The position numbers and the translations under genes are program-made. From Rhizobium sp. PDO1-076 (lineage in GTDB: Bacteria; Pseudomonadota; Alphaproteobacteria; Rhizobiales; Rhizobiaceae), in NCBI RefSeq assembly GCF_000247475.1, contig NZ_AHZC01000441.1, forward strand, positions 24,978-88,977: a DNA stretch of 64,000 nt. Direction: 5' to 3'. Positions 46,953 to 56,536 of this stretch are shown here, piece after piece. Under the pieces are notes generated by a model. The model was given only the letters and a program-made list of their open reading frames with translations, was not told the origin of the DNA and made no database searches. Positions within the stretch are counted from its first letter, which is position 1. Every line of letters starts with the position of its first letter.

Positions 46953-47897
46953 ATGGCTTCTGCGAAACAAGGGACAAGCTTCATGCTTGCCGCAGTAATC
47001 GCGCTGTCCCTCAGTGTCAGCCCCACAGCGTTCACGGCCCCGGCTCAGGCAGCGACTTCGGTTGTGGCCGTGGTCAACAAGACGGCCATCACAAGCGGCG
47101 ACGTCGCGCGGCGGGCCGCCTTCCTGCGTCTGCAGCGCCGAGGCGGCAACACACAGAAGCTCGCCAAGGAACAGCTTGTCGATGAAGCCCTGAAACGTCA
47201 GGAGATTTCGCGTGTTGGCATGTCGGTCAGCACGAGCGATGTCGACGCCGCGTTCGAGCGCTTTGCCTCGTCCAACAAGATGACCTCAGCGCAGCTCAGT
47301 GGCGTTCTCGATCAGGCCGGCGTCGGTGCGGCGCATTTCAAGGCCTATATCGCGGTGTCGATGAGCTGGCCGCGACTGGTCAATGCGCGCTATGCAGCCG
47401 GCTCGAAGAACAAGCTCTCCAACCAGGAACTTGTGACCCGTCTGCTGGAAAAGAAGGAGAAGCCGGTCACCACCGAGTATTTCCTGAAGCAGATCATCTT
47501 CGTCGTCCCTGCGTCGAAAAAAGGCATTGCCGGCAAGCGCAAGGCCGAAGCGGAAAAGTCACGCGCCTCCTTCCCCGGTTGCGACCAGGCCATGGTGTTT
47601 GCCAAGAACTATCTGGATGTGTCCGTGCGCGATCTCGGCCGCGTGCTCGAGCCTGAGCTTCCGCCGGATTGGAAGCCCCTGATCGAGAAGGCCAGCGGTG
47701 GCACCACAGCGACCCGGGTGACCGAGCGCGGGGTCGAATATCTGGCAATCTGCAACCAGCGCCAGGTTTCCGACGACGTGGCAGCCGAGGTTGTTTTCCG
47801 CGCCGAGGATCTCGGCAAGGAAAGCGAGGGGCAGAACCCCGATTCCGACAAGTATCTCGAAGAGCTTCGGTCCAAGGCTCAGATCGTCATCCAGTAA
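46953..47897 (+). CDS. SurA N-terminal-domain periplasmic chaperone / peptidyl-prolyl isomerase
   Basis: A 314-residue exported protein with signal peptide ending around APAQA-AT and GGGGAAAGGA before its start. The N-terminal helical domain VVAVVNKTAITSGDVARRA matches SurA. After about residue 170 is a parvulin-like segment, QIIFVV followed by VRDLGRVLEPELPPDWKPLI. It is shorter than E. coli SurA and seems to carry one isomerase-like domain. It probably escorts outer-membrane proteins such as LptD, encoded directly upstream. Confidence 0.85.
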   Translation: MASAKQGTSFMLAAVIALSLSVSPTAFTAPAQAATSVVAVVNKTAITSGDVARRAAFLRLQRRGGNTQKLAKEQLVDEALKRQEISRVGMSVSTSDVDAAFERFASSNKMTSAQLSGVLDQAGVGAAHFKAYIAVSMSWPRLVNARYAAGSKNKLSNQELVTRLLEKKEKPVTTEYFLKQIIFVVPASKKGIAGKRKAEAEKSRASFPGCDQAMVFAKNYLDVSVRDLGRVLEPELPPDWKPLIEKASGGTTATRVTERGVEYLAICNQRQVSDDVAAEVVFRAEDLGKESEGQNPDSDKYLEELRSKAQIVIQ

Positions 47898-47915
47898 CAA
47901 GGCTGAAGCCGACAT

Positions 47916-48938
47916 ATGACCGATGCCCTTCTTCCGCTCGCACTGAGCCAAGGCGATCCTGCAGGCATCGGTCCGGATATAGCGTTGCAAGCCTGGCTTC
48001 GGCGCGAAGCGCTCGATCTGCCGCCTTTCATGTACATTGGCGATGCTGAGGTACTTCGGATTCGGGCACGTCAGCTGGAGCTTGACGTCAGGATCCAGGA
48101 AGCGGATATCGGCGATACCGCCGCCGTGTTCGCCTCGGCTTTGCCGGTTTTCAACATAGCGACCGGCACCGAAGTTTTGGCCGGATCGCCGCATGTCGCC
48201 AATGCAAAAGGCACGATCAGCGCCATCGAGACCACCGTGCAATTCTGCTTCGATGGTAGAGCACGGGGTGTCGTGACCAATCCGATTGCCAAGTCGGTGC
48301 TCTATGAAGCTGGGTTCGGCTTTCCCGGCCACACCGAATTCCTCGCGGATCTTGCGGCCAGGCATGTCGGTCATCCGGTCACGCCGGTGATGATGCTTGC
48401 CGGACCCAAGCTGCGGGCGGTGCCTGTCACCATACACATTCCGATCAAGGACGTACCTGACGCGCTGACACAGTCGTTGATCGTCGAGACCTGCCGAATT
48501 GTCGCGCATGACTTGAAGCAGCGCTTCGGCATTGCCACGCCGCGACTTGCCGTGGCAGGGTTGAACCCGCATGCGGGCGAAGGCGGTGCCATCGGGCATG
48601 AGGATGACGATATCATCCATCCGGCGATCGGAACCCTGCGCGACGAAGGCATCGATGCCTTCGGTCCTCTGCCGGCCGACACGATGTTCCATGATGAGGC
48701 CCGCCAGCGCTACGACGTGGCCGTCTGCATGTATCACGATCAGGCGCTGATCCCGGCAAAGGCGCTCGGCTTCGACGACAGTGTCAATGTCACGTTGGGC
48801 CTGCCTTTTGTGCGTACATCCCCGGATCACGGCACAGCCTTCGGGCTCGCCGGAACCGGCCTTGCCCGCGAGCACAGCCTCGTTGCCGCGATCCGAATGG
48901 CTGACAAGATCAGCCGCATATCGAAAGTACAGTTCTGA
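47916..48938 (+). CDS. pdxA: 4-hydroxythreonine-4-phosphate dehydrogenase
   Basis: A 340-residue NAD-dependent enzyme of pyridoxal phosphate synthesis. Family blocks are [15 protein letters not shown] at the N-terminus, [28 protein letters not shown] and [15 protein letters not shown], with the metal-binding His residues in these. It lies 18 bases after the surA-like gene and overlaps rsmA by one base (TGATG). Confidence 0.96.
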   Translation: MTDALLPLALSQGDPAGIGPDIALQAWLRREALDLPPFMYIGDAEVLRIRARQLELDVRIQEADIGDTAAVFASALPVFNIATGTEVLAGSPHVANAKGTISAIETTVQFCFDGRARGVVTNPIAKSVLYEAGFGFPGHTEFLADLAARHVGHPVTPVMMLAGPKLRAVPVTIHIPIKDVPDALTQSLIVETCRIVAHDLKQRFGIATPRLAVAGLNPHAGEGGAIGHEDDDIIHPAIGTLRDEGIDAFGPLPADTMFHDEARQRYDVAVCMYHDQALIPAKALGFDDSVNVTLGLPFVRTSPDHGTAFGLAGTGLAREHSLVAAIRMADKISRISKVQF

Positions 48939-49765
48939 TGGCCGCACTGGATGGTTTGCCGCCGCTTCGCGACGTGATTGCCAGGCATGGCCTGGATGCG
49001 AAGAAGGCGCTTGGGCAGAACTTTCTGCTCGACCTCAACCTTACCCAGAAGGTTGCTCGAACAGCCGGCTCGCTGGAAGGCGTCACCGTCTTCGAAGTCG
49101 GGCCTGGTCCCGGTGGATTGACTCGCGCCATCCTTGCGCTTGGTGCCAAGAAGGTGATTGCTGTCGAGCGCGATCCGCGCTGCCTTCCGGCGCTGGCCGA
49201 AGTGGCTGAACACTATCCCGGCCGTCTTGAGGTGATCGAAGGCGACGCGATGAAGACCGACTTCGAGTCTATGGCGGCAGACGGCCCGGTAAAGATCATT
49301 GCAAACCTGCCGTATAACGTCGGCACGCAACTGCTGATCAACTGGCTGCTGCCACGGCAATGGCCGCCATTCTGGCAATCGCTGACGCTGATGTTCCAGA
49401 AGGAAGTCGGGCAGCGGATCGTCGCGAATGAGGACGACAACCATTACGGCCGACTTGGGGTTCTGTGCGGTTGGCGCACCGAGTCGCATATGGCCTTCGA
49501 CCTTCCGCCCCAAGCATTCACGCCACCGCCCAAGGTCACCTCCACAGTGGTGCACCTGACGCCGCGCCTCAATCCGCTACCCTGCGATCCCGACAAGCTC
49601 GAGAAAGTCACCATGGCGGCATTCGGTCAGCGGCGTAAGATGCTGCGGCAGAGCCTGAAGCCCGTCGGTGGTGAGGCCCTGCTGGCCAAAGCGGATATCG
49701 ATCCGAAACGCCGTGCTGAAACGCTGAGCGTCGAGGAATTCTGCCGGCTCGCCAATCTGCTGTGA
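48938..49765 (+). CDS. rsmA: 16S rRNA (adenine-1518/1519-N6)-dimethyltransferase
   Basis: A 275-residue KsgA-type enzyme. The N-terminal [11 protein letters not shown] is a hallmark. SAM motif I is [16 protein letters not shown], and the catalytic motif IV is [11 protein letters not shown]. It dimethylates two adenines in the 3' hairpin of 16S rRNA as a late check on small-subunit assembly. The surA-pdxA-rsmA order is common in proteobacteria. Confidence 0.97.
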   Translation: MAALDGLPPLRDVIARHGLDAKKALGQNFLLDLNLTQKVARTAGSLEGVTVFEVGPGPGGLTRAILALGAKKVIAVERDPRCLPALAEVAEHYPGRLEVIEGDAMKTDFESMAADGPVKIIANLPYNVGTQLLINWLLPRQWPPFWQSLTLMFQKEVGQRIVANEDDNHYGRLGVLCGWRTESHMAFDLPPQAFTPPPKVTSTVVHLTPRLNPLPCDPDKLEKVTMAAFGQRRKMLRQSLKPVGGEALLAKADIDPKRRAETLSVEEFCRLANLL

Positions 49766-50082
49766 GCCGCTGTCTTGCGCGGAAATCAATCCGTGTAAAC
49801 AGGACCGCCTCGACAAGAGACATACCCGATCTTTTCCGGGTTTACGGCACGGCAGCGTTTCAGCGTGATGCCCCCGGGCTTGCACGACCTTCCTGCGTTC
49901 GAGATCAGCATGAAAACGACGCGGATAAGCGAGATCGCGGATCCTAAAGCGTGGAATATTCCCCGGTACTCTGGTTCAAGGATGGTCTGGATGTCGCCTC
50001 CGGCTTGGCACCGGCAAGGATCTTGATGTCCGCGCCAGCTTGAACCCAAACAATCTGTAACTCGGACTTTGAGGAAAACGAC
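49766..50082 (+). other. Gap before betC without a recognised gene
   Basis: This 317-base stretch between rsmA and the choline-sulfatase gene shows no convincing coding sequence. Open frames here are antisense extensions of betC. It should contain the betC promoter; only GAGG (50071-50074) near the start codon is clear. Confidence 0.5.
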
Positions 50083-51603
50083 GTGGTGCAATCTCGCCCA
50101 AATATCCTGATCCTGATGGTGGACCAGTTCAACGGCACGCTCTTTCCCGACGGGCCAGCCGAATTTCTCCACGCACCACATCTGAAGAAGCTCGCGAAAC
50201 GCTCCGTGCGTTTCGCCAACAGCTATACGGCCAGCCCCCTCTGTGCGCCTGCCCGTGCCTCCTTCATGTCCGGCCAGCTGCCGAGCCGCACGCGGGTCTA
50301 CGACAACGCGGCGGAATTCTCCTCGGACATCCCGACCTTTGCACATCACCTGAGGGCCGCGGGCTATCAGACCAGCCTGTCCGGCAAGATGCATTTCGTC
50401 GGACCGGACCAGTTGCACGGCTTCGAGGAGCGGCTGACCACCGACATCTATCCGGCCGACTTCGGGTGGACTCCGGATTACACCAAGCCCGGCGAACGGA
50501 TCGACTGGTGGTATCACAATCTCGGTTCGGTCACCGGCGCCGGTGTCGCCGAGATCACCAACCAGATGGAGTATGACGACGAGGTCGCCTATCATGCGAA
50601 CCGCCGGCTCTACGATCTGTCGCGCGGCCAGGACGATCGCCCCTGGTGTCTGACCGTCAGCTTCACCCATCCGCACGACCCCTATGTCGCGCGTCGCAAA
50701 TACTGGGATCTTTACGACGATTGCCCGGAACTGGCGCCGACGGTCGGTCCGATTGCCTATGAGGATCAGGATCCTCATTCCAGGCGCCTGATGGATGCCT
50801 GCGATCACACCGCCTTTGCCATCACCGACGAGAACGTTCAACGCGCCCGCCAGGGCTATTTCGCCAATGTTTCCTATGTCGATGACAAGATCGGCGAGAT
50901 ACTCGACGTGCTCGAACGCACCCGCATGGCCGACAACACGGTGATCCTGTTCGTCTCGGACCATGGCGACATGCTCGGCGAGCGCGGGTTGTGGTTCAAG
51001 ATGAACTTCTTCGAAGGCTCGGCCCGCGTGCCGCTGATGATGTGCGTTCCGGGTCTGGAACCACGTCTGGTGACGCAGCCCGTGTCGACCCTCGACGTGA
51101 CGCCGACCGTTGCCGGACTTGCCGGTATCGACATCTCGACGCTTGCGCCATGGACCGACGGCGAAGACCTGATGCCGCTGGCGACCGCGACAGGCGGACG
51201 CGGCCCGGTGCCGATGGAATATGCGGCTGAGGGCTCGATCGCACCACTCGTCGGCATCCGGGACGGCAAATTCAAGCTGACCCTCTGCGACGTCGATCCT
51301 CCGATCCTGGTCGATCTGGACGCCGATCCGCAGGAACTGGTCAATCTGGCCGATGATCCGGCCCATGCCGAGGTTTTCGCGCAGTTGAAAGCCAAGGCCT
51401 TGGCCCGTGGCGATCTTTCACGCTTCGATGCCGCCGTCCGCGAGAGCCAGGCGCGCCGCCATGTCGTCTATGCAGCACTTCGCAACGGCGCCTACTTCCC
51501 GTGGGACTACCAGCCGCTGCAAAAGGCCTCCGAGCGCTACATGCGCAACCACATGGACCTGAACATACTGGAAGAGAGCCAGCGCTTCCCGCGCGGTGAA
51601 TAG
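50083..51603 (+). CDS. betC: Choline-sulfatase
   Basis: A 506-residue type I sulfatase. The formylglycine motif is LCAPARASFMSG (Cys54, C-x-P-x-R), and metal ligands are in ILMVDQ near the start and FVSDHGDMLGERG near residue 290. The C-terminal part, rich in aromatic and acidic residues, fits choline-sulfatases of rhizobia. It releases choline from choline-O-sulfate for growth or glycine-betaine synthesis. There is no signal peptide, as in cytosolic BetC. It begins with GTG after GAGG. The other bet genes are absent from this window. Confidence 0.9.
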   Translation: MVQSRPNILILMVDQFNGTLFPDGPAEFLHAPHLKKLAKRSVRFANSYTASPLCAPARASFMSGQLPSRTRVYDNAAEFSSDIPTFAHHLRAAGYQTSLSGKMHFVGPDQLHGFEERLTTDIYPADFGWTPDYTKPGERIDWWYHNLGSVTGAGVAEITNQMEYDDEVAYHANRRLYDLSRGQDDRPWCLTVSFTHPHDPYVARRKYWDLYDDCPELAPTVGPIAYEDQDPHSRRLMDACDHTAFAITDENVQRARQGYFANVSYVDDKIGEILDVLERTRMADNTVILFVSDHGDMLGERGLWFKMNFFEGSARVPLMMCVPGLEPRLVTQPVSTLDVTPTVAGLAGIDISTLAPWTDGEDLMPLATATGGRGPVPMEYAAEGSIAPLVGIRDGKFKLTLCDVDPPILVDLDADPQELVNLADDPAHAEVFAQLKAKALARGDLSRFDAAVRESQARRHVVYAALRNGAYFPWDYQPLQKASERYMRNHMDLNILEESQRFPRGE

Positions 51604-51606
51604 TCG

Positions 51607-51642
51607 AAAAAAGCCGGCACGGGATGTTACACCCGTGCCGGC
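51607..51642 (-). terminator. Terminator of the mltG-yicC-gmk unit
   Basis: A perfect eleven-base stem GCCGGCACGGG / CCCGTGCCGGC with an eight-base loop. On the minus strand six T follow it, 26 bases past the gmk stop. It lies immediately after the convergent betC and may halt that transcript too, less efficiently. Confidence 0.88.
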
Positions 51643-51667
51643 CAAAACCTGGAGCCGATGCCTTTGA

Positions 51668-52315
51668 TCAGGCGATCAGGCCTTCGACGAAATCAAACAG
51701 GCCGTGGCGGCGGTCGCGGCGCAGGCGCTCGGCCTTGACGATCGACTGCACGGCATCGAAAGCCGACTGCAGATCGTCGTTGACGATCACATAGTCGTAT
51801 TCGCGCCAATGGGCGATCTCTGCCCGGGAATTCGCCAGACGCGTCTGGATGACCTCCTCCGTGTCTTCGGCGCGGCGATGCAGGCGCGACTGGAGCTCGG
51901 CCATGGTCGGCGGCAGGATGAAGATCGACACGACATCGACCGACATCTTTTCCTGCAACTGCTGGGCGCCCTGCCAGTCGATGTCGAACAGCATGTCCCG
52001 GCCTTCACCCATCGCGGTTTCAACCGCTTCGCGCGGCGTACCGTAGTAATTCCCGTGCACCTGCGCCCATTCGAGCAGCGAGTCGCTGTCGCGCAAACGT
52101 TCGAATTCCCGCTGGGAAACGAACTGGTAGTGCACGCCCTCGATTTCACTCTGGCGGCGCTGGCGAGTGGTGACGCTGACCGACAGGCCGATCTGCTTGT
52201 CCTTGTCCATCAGCGTGCGCGCAATGGTGGATTTCCCGGCGCCGGACGGCGAGGAGATGACCAGCATCAGGCCCCGCCTGGCGATCTTGACGTGTGCGGG
52301 CGCAATGTCGGCCAT
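51668..52315 (-). CDS. gmk: Guanylate kinase
   Basis: A 215-residue GMP kinase. The P-loop is [18 protein letters not shown]-binding residues appear in [17 protein letters not shown], and the core [13 protein letters not shown] is typical. It converts GMP to GDP for nucleotide and (p)ppGpp pools. It lies three bases after yicC, the usual yicC-gmk pairing. Confidence 0.97.
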   Translation of the reverse strand: MADIAPAHVKIARRGLMLVISSPSGAGKSTIARTLMDKDKQIGLSVSVTTRQRRQSEIEGVHYQFVSQREFERLRDSDSLLEWAQVHGNYYGTPREAVETAMGEGRDMLFDIDWQGAQQLQEKMSVDVVSIFILPPTMAELQSRLHRRAEDTEEVIQTRLANSRAEIAHWREYDYVIVNDDLQSAFDAVQSIVKAERLRRDRRHGLFDFVEGLIA

Positions 52316-52318
52316 AAA

Positions 52319-53209
52319 CTACTCCAGATTTTGAACCTGTTCCCGGAACTGGTCGATGACGACCTTGAGTTCTATGCCGGCGGAGGTTACCGCGACGGCA
52401 TTCGATTTGGAACAGATCGTATTTGATTCTCGGTTAAATTCTTGTGCTAGGAAATCGAGTTTGCGGCCAATCGGACCGCCTGTGGCCAACAATTCGCGCG
52501 CGGCAATCACATGCGCCTTCAGCCGGTCGATCTCCTCGCGCAGATCGGCCTTGGTTGCAAGCAGGGCAATCTCGGAATGCAGCCGATCGCGATCAAGGCC
52601 GGATGTGTTGTCGAGAATGGCGGCCAACTGGTTTTCCAACCGGCGACCGATCTCATCCGGCTGCCGGGAAGGATCCGCTTCGATCCGAAGCGCCAGTTCC
52701 TCGATCCGGGTGATGTGGTCTTCAAGCACGCGACGCAGGGCATCGCCTTCACTGGCCCGCATGTCGACCAGAGCGGCGACGGCACGCTCAAGCCCCGCGA
52801 CAATGTCGCCATCGCGAGCAGCGATCGCCGCCTCGTCATCGGTCGCCTCACGCAGATCGACAAGGCCGCGGATCGACAGGAGCGTGTCGAGGCGCAGCGG
52901 CGCCGGATCGATCAGGCCGGGGCCGAGTTCGTCGCGCAGCCGCAACACCGCGTCGAGGGCATCGCGATTGAGCACGGCTTCGACCCGGTTCTCGCTGACG
53001 GTCAGCGACAGACCGGCCTGCAGGTTGCCGCGCGTCAGGCGCTCGGTGACCAGGCGTCGAACCTCGGTCTCCAGGTGCTCAAGCCCCTGGGGCAATCGCG
53101 CCCGGATATCGAGCCCTTTGCCGTTGACCGAGCGGAATTCCCAGGCCCAGCGATAGCGCCCTGTCGTTCCTTCATTGCGGGCAAAGCCCGTCATGGATTG
53201 CAGCATCAT
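52319..53209 (-). CDS. yicC: YicC/YloC family endoribonuclease
   Basis: A 296-residue protein starting MLQSMTGFARNEG, the conserved YicC N-terminus, and ending with the DUF1732 part FLAQEFNRESNTICSKSN followed by VVIDQFREQVQNLE. E. coli YicC has been shown to have endoribonuclease activity. Two ATG codons in a row (53209 and 53206) are possible starts. It sits between mltG and gmk in one transcription unit. Confidence 0.93.
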   Translation of the reverse strand: MMLQSMTGFARNEGTTGRYRWAWEFRSVNGKGLDIRARLPQGLEHLETEVRRLVTERLTRGNLQAGLSLTVSENRVEAVLNRDALDAVLRLRDELGPGLIDPAPLRLDTLLSIRGLVDLREATDDEAAIAARDGDIVAGLERAVAALVDMRASEGDALRRVLEDHITRIEELALRIEADPSRQPDEIGRRLENQLAAILDNTSGLDRDRLHSEIALLATKADLREEIDRLKAHVIAARELLATGGPIGRKLDFLAQEFNRESNTICSKSNAVAVTSAGIELKVVIDQFREQVQNLE

Positions 53210-53233
53210 TGGCCGTGCCCCCTTGCCCGGTCG

Positions 53234-54457
53234 TCAGTTCTTCTTGGCCTGCGGATCCACTTCCGGCGCAACATCCAGTGTTGCAGGCGGATTGGCGGCA
53301 CGCTCGGCTTCGAGCTTGCGCCAACGACGGACATTGGCATTGTGCTCCTCAAGCGTGGCGGCAAAGATGTGTCCCCCGGTGCCGTCCGCAACGAAGTAGA
53401 GATCCTTGGTCTTCCACGGATGCGCAACGGCTTCAAGCGCTGCGCGGCCCGGATTGGCGATCGGTGCCGGTGGCAGGCCCTTGATCACATAGGTGTTGTA
53501 GGGCGTTTCCTTCTTGATATCGGACTGGAAGATCGGCCGGTCGGCCGGCTTTCCGTCACCACCGAAAAGGCCGTAGATGATCGTCGGATCGGACTGCAGG
53601 CGCATGCCCTTGGCGAGGCGGTTGATGAAGACCGAAGCCACGTGGGCGCGTTCGTCGTCCTTGCCTGTTTCCTTCTCGACGATCGAGGCGAGCGTGATGA
53701 ACTCTTCCTTGGTCTTGAACGGAAGATCGGGATCGCGCCGCTCCCAGATCTGATCGATCAGGCGCTGCTGGGCTGCGGCCATCTGGCTGACGATCTCGGC
53801 GCGATTGGTGCCACGCGAAAACTTGTAGGTGTCCGGACGCAGGCTGCCTTCGGCTGGCAGTTCGGTGGGCAGGTCGCCTTCCAGAACAGCGTCTTCCGCC
53901 AGACGCTGGAACATCTGCTTGACGGTCAGGCCTTCCGGCAGGGAGACCGAATACAGGATCGACTTGCCCGACTGCAGCAGTTCGGTCACTTCCTTCATCG
54001 ACGCGCCCGCCTTGACCTCGTATTCGCCGGCCTTGAGCGTGTCGCCCTCTTCCAGGTAGGTCGCGGTCACGTAACGATAGATGCGGGCATCCGAAACGAT
54101 GTTGTTGCGTTCGAGATTGTTGGCGATTTCAGCCAGGCCTGCGCCGCTGCGCACGACAAAGTTGGTGTTGGTCGCCAGCGGACCGGGCTTCTGGTAGCTG
54201 TCCATGACATAGAAGAAGCCGGCAACCGCAACCACGCCGACGAAAACGATCATCGTCATGACAAAATTGAGGAAAATCACGAGCTGGCTGCGGGCCTTGC
54301 GCGAACGGCGCGGCGGCTGCGGCACGCGTTCCGGGCGCAATGCCTCGTTTGGCGACTTGGGAATGATCGGTCCCTTTGTCGTCGCCTTGGCTTCGGCCTC
54401 GCGGCCAAAGGAAACACCGTTGTTCTGGCTACCGCCGTTCTGGCTGTTGTCGGTCAC
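53234..54457 (-). CDS. mltG: Endolytic murein transglycosylase MltG
   Basis: A 407-residue protein anchored by one membrane helix (about residues 60-85) after a basic Pro/Arg-rich cytosolic tail. A LysM-like region precedes the YceG catalytic domain, which has the Glu in ASIVEKETG and the closing SDPTIIYGL and KGLPPAPIANPG. It cuts nascent glycan strands and sets their length. The GTG at 54457 is chosen because AAGGATTGCCG lies ahead of it, although the frame is open to 54511. Confidence 0.93.
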   Translation of the reverse strand: MTDNSQNGGSQNNGVSFGREAEAKATTKGPIIPKSPNEALRPERVPQPPRRSRKARSQLVIFLNFVMTMIVFVGVVAVAGFFYVMDSYQKPGPLATNTNFVVRSGAGLAEIANNLERNNIVSDARIYRYVTATYLEEGDTLKAGEYEVKAGASMKEVTELLQSGKSILYSVSLPEGLTVKQMFQRLAEDAVLEGDLPTELPAEGSLRPDTYKFSRGTNRAEIVSQMAAAQQRLIDQIWERRDPDLPFKTKEEFITLASIVEKETGKDDERAHVASVFINRLAKGMRLQSDPTIIYGLFGGDGKPADRPIFQSDIKKETPYNTYVIKGLPPAPIANPGRAALEAVAHPWKTKDLYFVADGTGGHIFAATLEEHNANVRRWRKLEAERAANPPATLDVAPEVDPQAKKN

Positions 54458-54566
54458 CGGCAATCCTTCTTTGTTTCGCTGTCGCTGCTCTTTCAGCCAG
54501 CAATGCGGCAAAATCCGGGTTATCGCTCAACGCAGTGCGTCGTGCGGGCGTCAGATTTCTATCCGC

Positions 54567-54598
54567 AAAAAAGGGGTGCGGGCAAGACCGGCACCCCC
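54567..54598 (-). terminator. Terminator of the fatty-acid synthesis unit after fabF
   Basis: GGGGTGC (54573-54579) pairs with GCACCCC (54591-54597), and on the minus strand the hairpin is followed by six T. It lies 49 bases past the fabF stop and separates fabF from mltG. Confidence 0.8.
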
Positions 54599-54647
54599 GT
54601 CATTCATGGTCAACGGCTGGCTTTGGACACCGGTTGCCTCTTTCGCC

Positions 54648-55904
54648 TCAGGCGTCGTAGCGGCGCAGGACCAGCGAGGCATTCGTGCCGCCGAAGCCGA
54701 AGGAATTCGACAGGGCAACATTGATGTCACGCTTGCGGGCCTTGTGCGGCACGAGATCGATTGCGGTCTCGACCTGGGGATTGTCGAGGTTCAACGTCGG
54801 CGGCGCAACATTGTCGCGGATCGCCAGCGCCGAGAAGATCGCCTCGACGGCGCCTGCGGCACCGAGAAGATGGCCGATGGCCGACTTGGTCGAGGACATC
54901 GAGATCTTCGAAGCGTGTTCGCCCACCAGGCGTTCGACGGCGCCGAGTTCGATCGTGTCGGCCATGGTCGAAGTGCCATGGGCATTGATGTAGTCGATAT
55001 CGCCGGCCGTCAGACCGGCGCGCTTGAGCGCCATGGTCATGCAACGGAACGCGCCGTCGCCGTCTTCCGACGGAGCGGTGATGTGGAAGGCATCGCCCGA
55101 CAGGCCATAACCGACGACTTCGGCATAGATCTTGGCGCCGCGCGCCTTGGCATGCTCGAGGTCTTCCAGCACGACAATACCGGCGCCCTCGCCCATAACG
55201 AAACCGTCGCGGTCCTTGTCATAGGGGCGCGAAGCCTTGGTCGGGTCATCGTTGCGGGCGGTCGACAGCGCCTTGCAGGCGGCAAAGCCGGCGAGCGAGA
55301 TGCGGCTGATCGGTGATTCCGTGCCGCCGGCGACCATGACGTCGGCATCGCCGAGCGCAATCAGACGGGCGGCATCGCCAATGGCGTGCGCGCCGGTCGA
55401 ACAGGCCGTCACGACGGAATGGTTCGGACCGCGCAGCTTGTGGCGGATCGAGACCTGGCCCGAGGCAAGGTTGATCAGGCGACCGGGAATGAAAAACGGC
55501 GACAGGCGGCGCGGGCCCTTGTCGCGCAGGATATGACCGGCTTCGACGATGCCCTCGAGACCGCCAATGCCCGAGCCGATCAGAACGCCCGTGGCGCACT
55601 GGTCGTCATAGGTCTTGGGTTCCCAACCGGCATCCTTCAGCGCCATGTCAGCGGCTGCGATCGCGTAAATGATGAAATTGTCGACCTTGCGCTGCTCTTT
55701 CAGTTCCATCCAGTCGTCGGGGCTAAAAGCACCCTCGCCTTCGGTTGGAATTCGGCAGGCAATCTTGGCCGGGAGGTCATCGACCTGAAATTCGGTGACC
55801 AGACGAGCACCGCTCTGGCCAGCCAGAAGGCGCGCCCAAGTCAGTTCCGTTCCGCATCCGAGAGGAGATACCATGCCGGTACCGGTGATAACGACACGTC
55901 TCAT
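54648..55904 (-). CDS. fabF: 3-oxoacyl-ACP synthase II
   Basis: A 418-residue condensing enzyme. The catalytic triad is Cys168 in VVTACSTGAH, His in INAHGTSTMAD and His in SAIGHLLGAAG. The C-terminal Gly-rich SNSFGFGGTNASLVL is also typical. It extends acyl-ACP with malonyl-ACP and adjusts unsaturated chain length. The start at 55904 (MRRVVITGTGMVSPLG) matches the family. It follows acpP by 116 bases, a gap with two GC-rich hairpins. Confidence 0.97.
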   Translation of the reverse strand: MRRVVITGTGMVSPLGCGTELTWARLLAGQSGARLVTEFQVDDLPAKIACRIPTEGEGAFSPDDWMELKEQRKVDNFIIYAIAAADMALKDAGWEPKTYDDQCATGVLIGSGIGGLEGIVEAGHILRDKGPRRLSPFFIPGRLINLASGQVSIRHKLRGPNHSVVTACSTGAHAIGDAARLIALGDADVMVAGGTESPISRISLAGFAACKALSTARNDDPTKASRPYDKDRDGFVMGEGAGIVVLEDLEHAKARGAKIYAEVVGYGLSGDAFHITAPSEDGDGAFRCMTMALKRAGLTAGDIDYINAHGTSTMADTIELGAVERLVGEHASKISMSSTKSAIGHLLGAAGAVEAIFSALAIRDNVAPPTLNLDNPQVETAIDLVPHKARKRDINVALSNSFGFGGTNASLVLRRYDA

Positions 55905-55952
55905 CGTCCGAGCCCATCCCACACTTTTGACCGCAGTCTTTTAAATACAGCA

Positions 55953-56001
55953 AGGCCCGCATGTCGCGGGCCCTGGCAGGATGGGTGGCCTCGGCCACCC
56001 T
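55953..56001 (-). other. Two adjacent GC-rich hairpins between acpP and fabF
   Basis: GGCCCGC-ATGTC-GCGGGCC (55953-55971) and GGGTGGCC-TC-GGCCACCC (about 55984-56001) are both perfect stems. Neither has a T run on the minus strand, so they are not classic terminators. They may stabilise the 3' end of the short acpP message or attenuate read-through into fabF. Confidence 0.5.
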
Positions 56002-56020
56002 CCCGCATTATTTCTGTCGA

Positions 56021-56257
56021 TTAGGCCTGGGCCTTCTCGATGAACTTGACAGCGTCGCCGACCGTCAGGATCGAATCTGCTGCATCGTCCGGAATTTCAA
56101 CGCCGAATTCTTCTTCGAAGGCCATGACCAGTTCGACAGTGTCGAGCGAGTCGGCGCCCAGATCGTCGATGAAGCTCGCGCCTTCGACAACCTTTTCAGC
56201 GTCTACGCCGAGATGATCAATTACAATTTTCTTCACGCGTTCTGCGATATCGCTCAT
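56021..56257 (-). CDS. acpP: Acyl carrier protein
   Basis: A 78-residue acidic four-helix protein. The phosphopantetheine site is Ser37 in [11 protein letters not shown]. The start [18 protein letters not shown] (56257) is the conserved N-terminus inside a slightly longer open frame. It carries growing acyl chains for FabD, FabG and FabF encoded on either side. A 279-base gap to fabG should contain its own promoter. Confidence 0.97.
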   Translation of the reverse strand: MSDIAERVKKIVIDHLGVDAEKVVEGASFIDDLGADSLDTVELVMAFEEEFGVEIPDDAADSILTVGDAVKFIEKAQA

Positions 56258-56536
56258 GTCGGTTTCCTCGACCTTCTTAATCTCATAGGGTGCCGTAATG
56301 GCGTCCCTGCCCTGCATTAGCCGGTGATCGTCAAAGACCCCACCAGCAAACCCGATCTGCTCCGCCTAGAGCAGTTTATGCAAACAAAAGCATAAACTTC
56401 GGCCCATAGAATGGAGCGACTGTTTACAGTCATGGCCCGCTTAACACGGTTTACCCGCGCCGCATAGCCAGAAATTCGCCCGCCGCGCTTGCTCAACATG
56501 CAATTTCGGCAAACGAAATCCAAGCGCCCGAAGGCG
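56258..56536 (-). promoter_or_regulatory. acpP upstream region with a nine-base inverted repeat
   Basis: This gap lies between fabG and acpP. AGTTTATGC (56373-56381) and GCATAAACT (56390-56398) form a perfect inverted repeat with an A-rich eight-base loop. A GCTCTAG element stands beside it on the minus strand. The repeat could be a regulator site for acpP or a transcript hairpin; no T run follows it. Confidence 0.4.

Noticed and set aside
49786..51366. A 526-codon open frame on the minus strand
   Set aside because: It is antisense to betC, whose sulfatase motif and start context are convincing.
52511..54724. A 737-codon open frame on the plus strand
   Set aside because: It is the complement of yicC and mltG, both of which have conserved motifs, ribosome-binding sequence and operon context.
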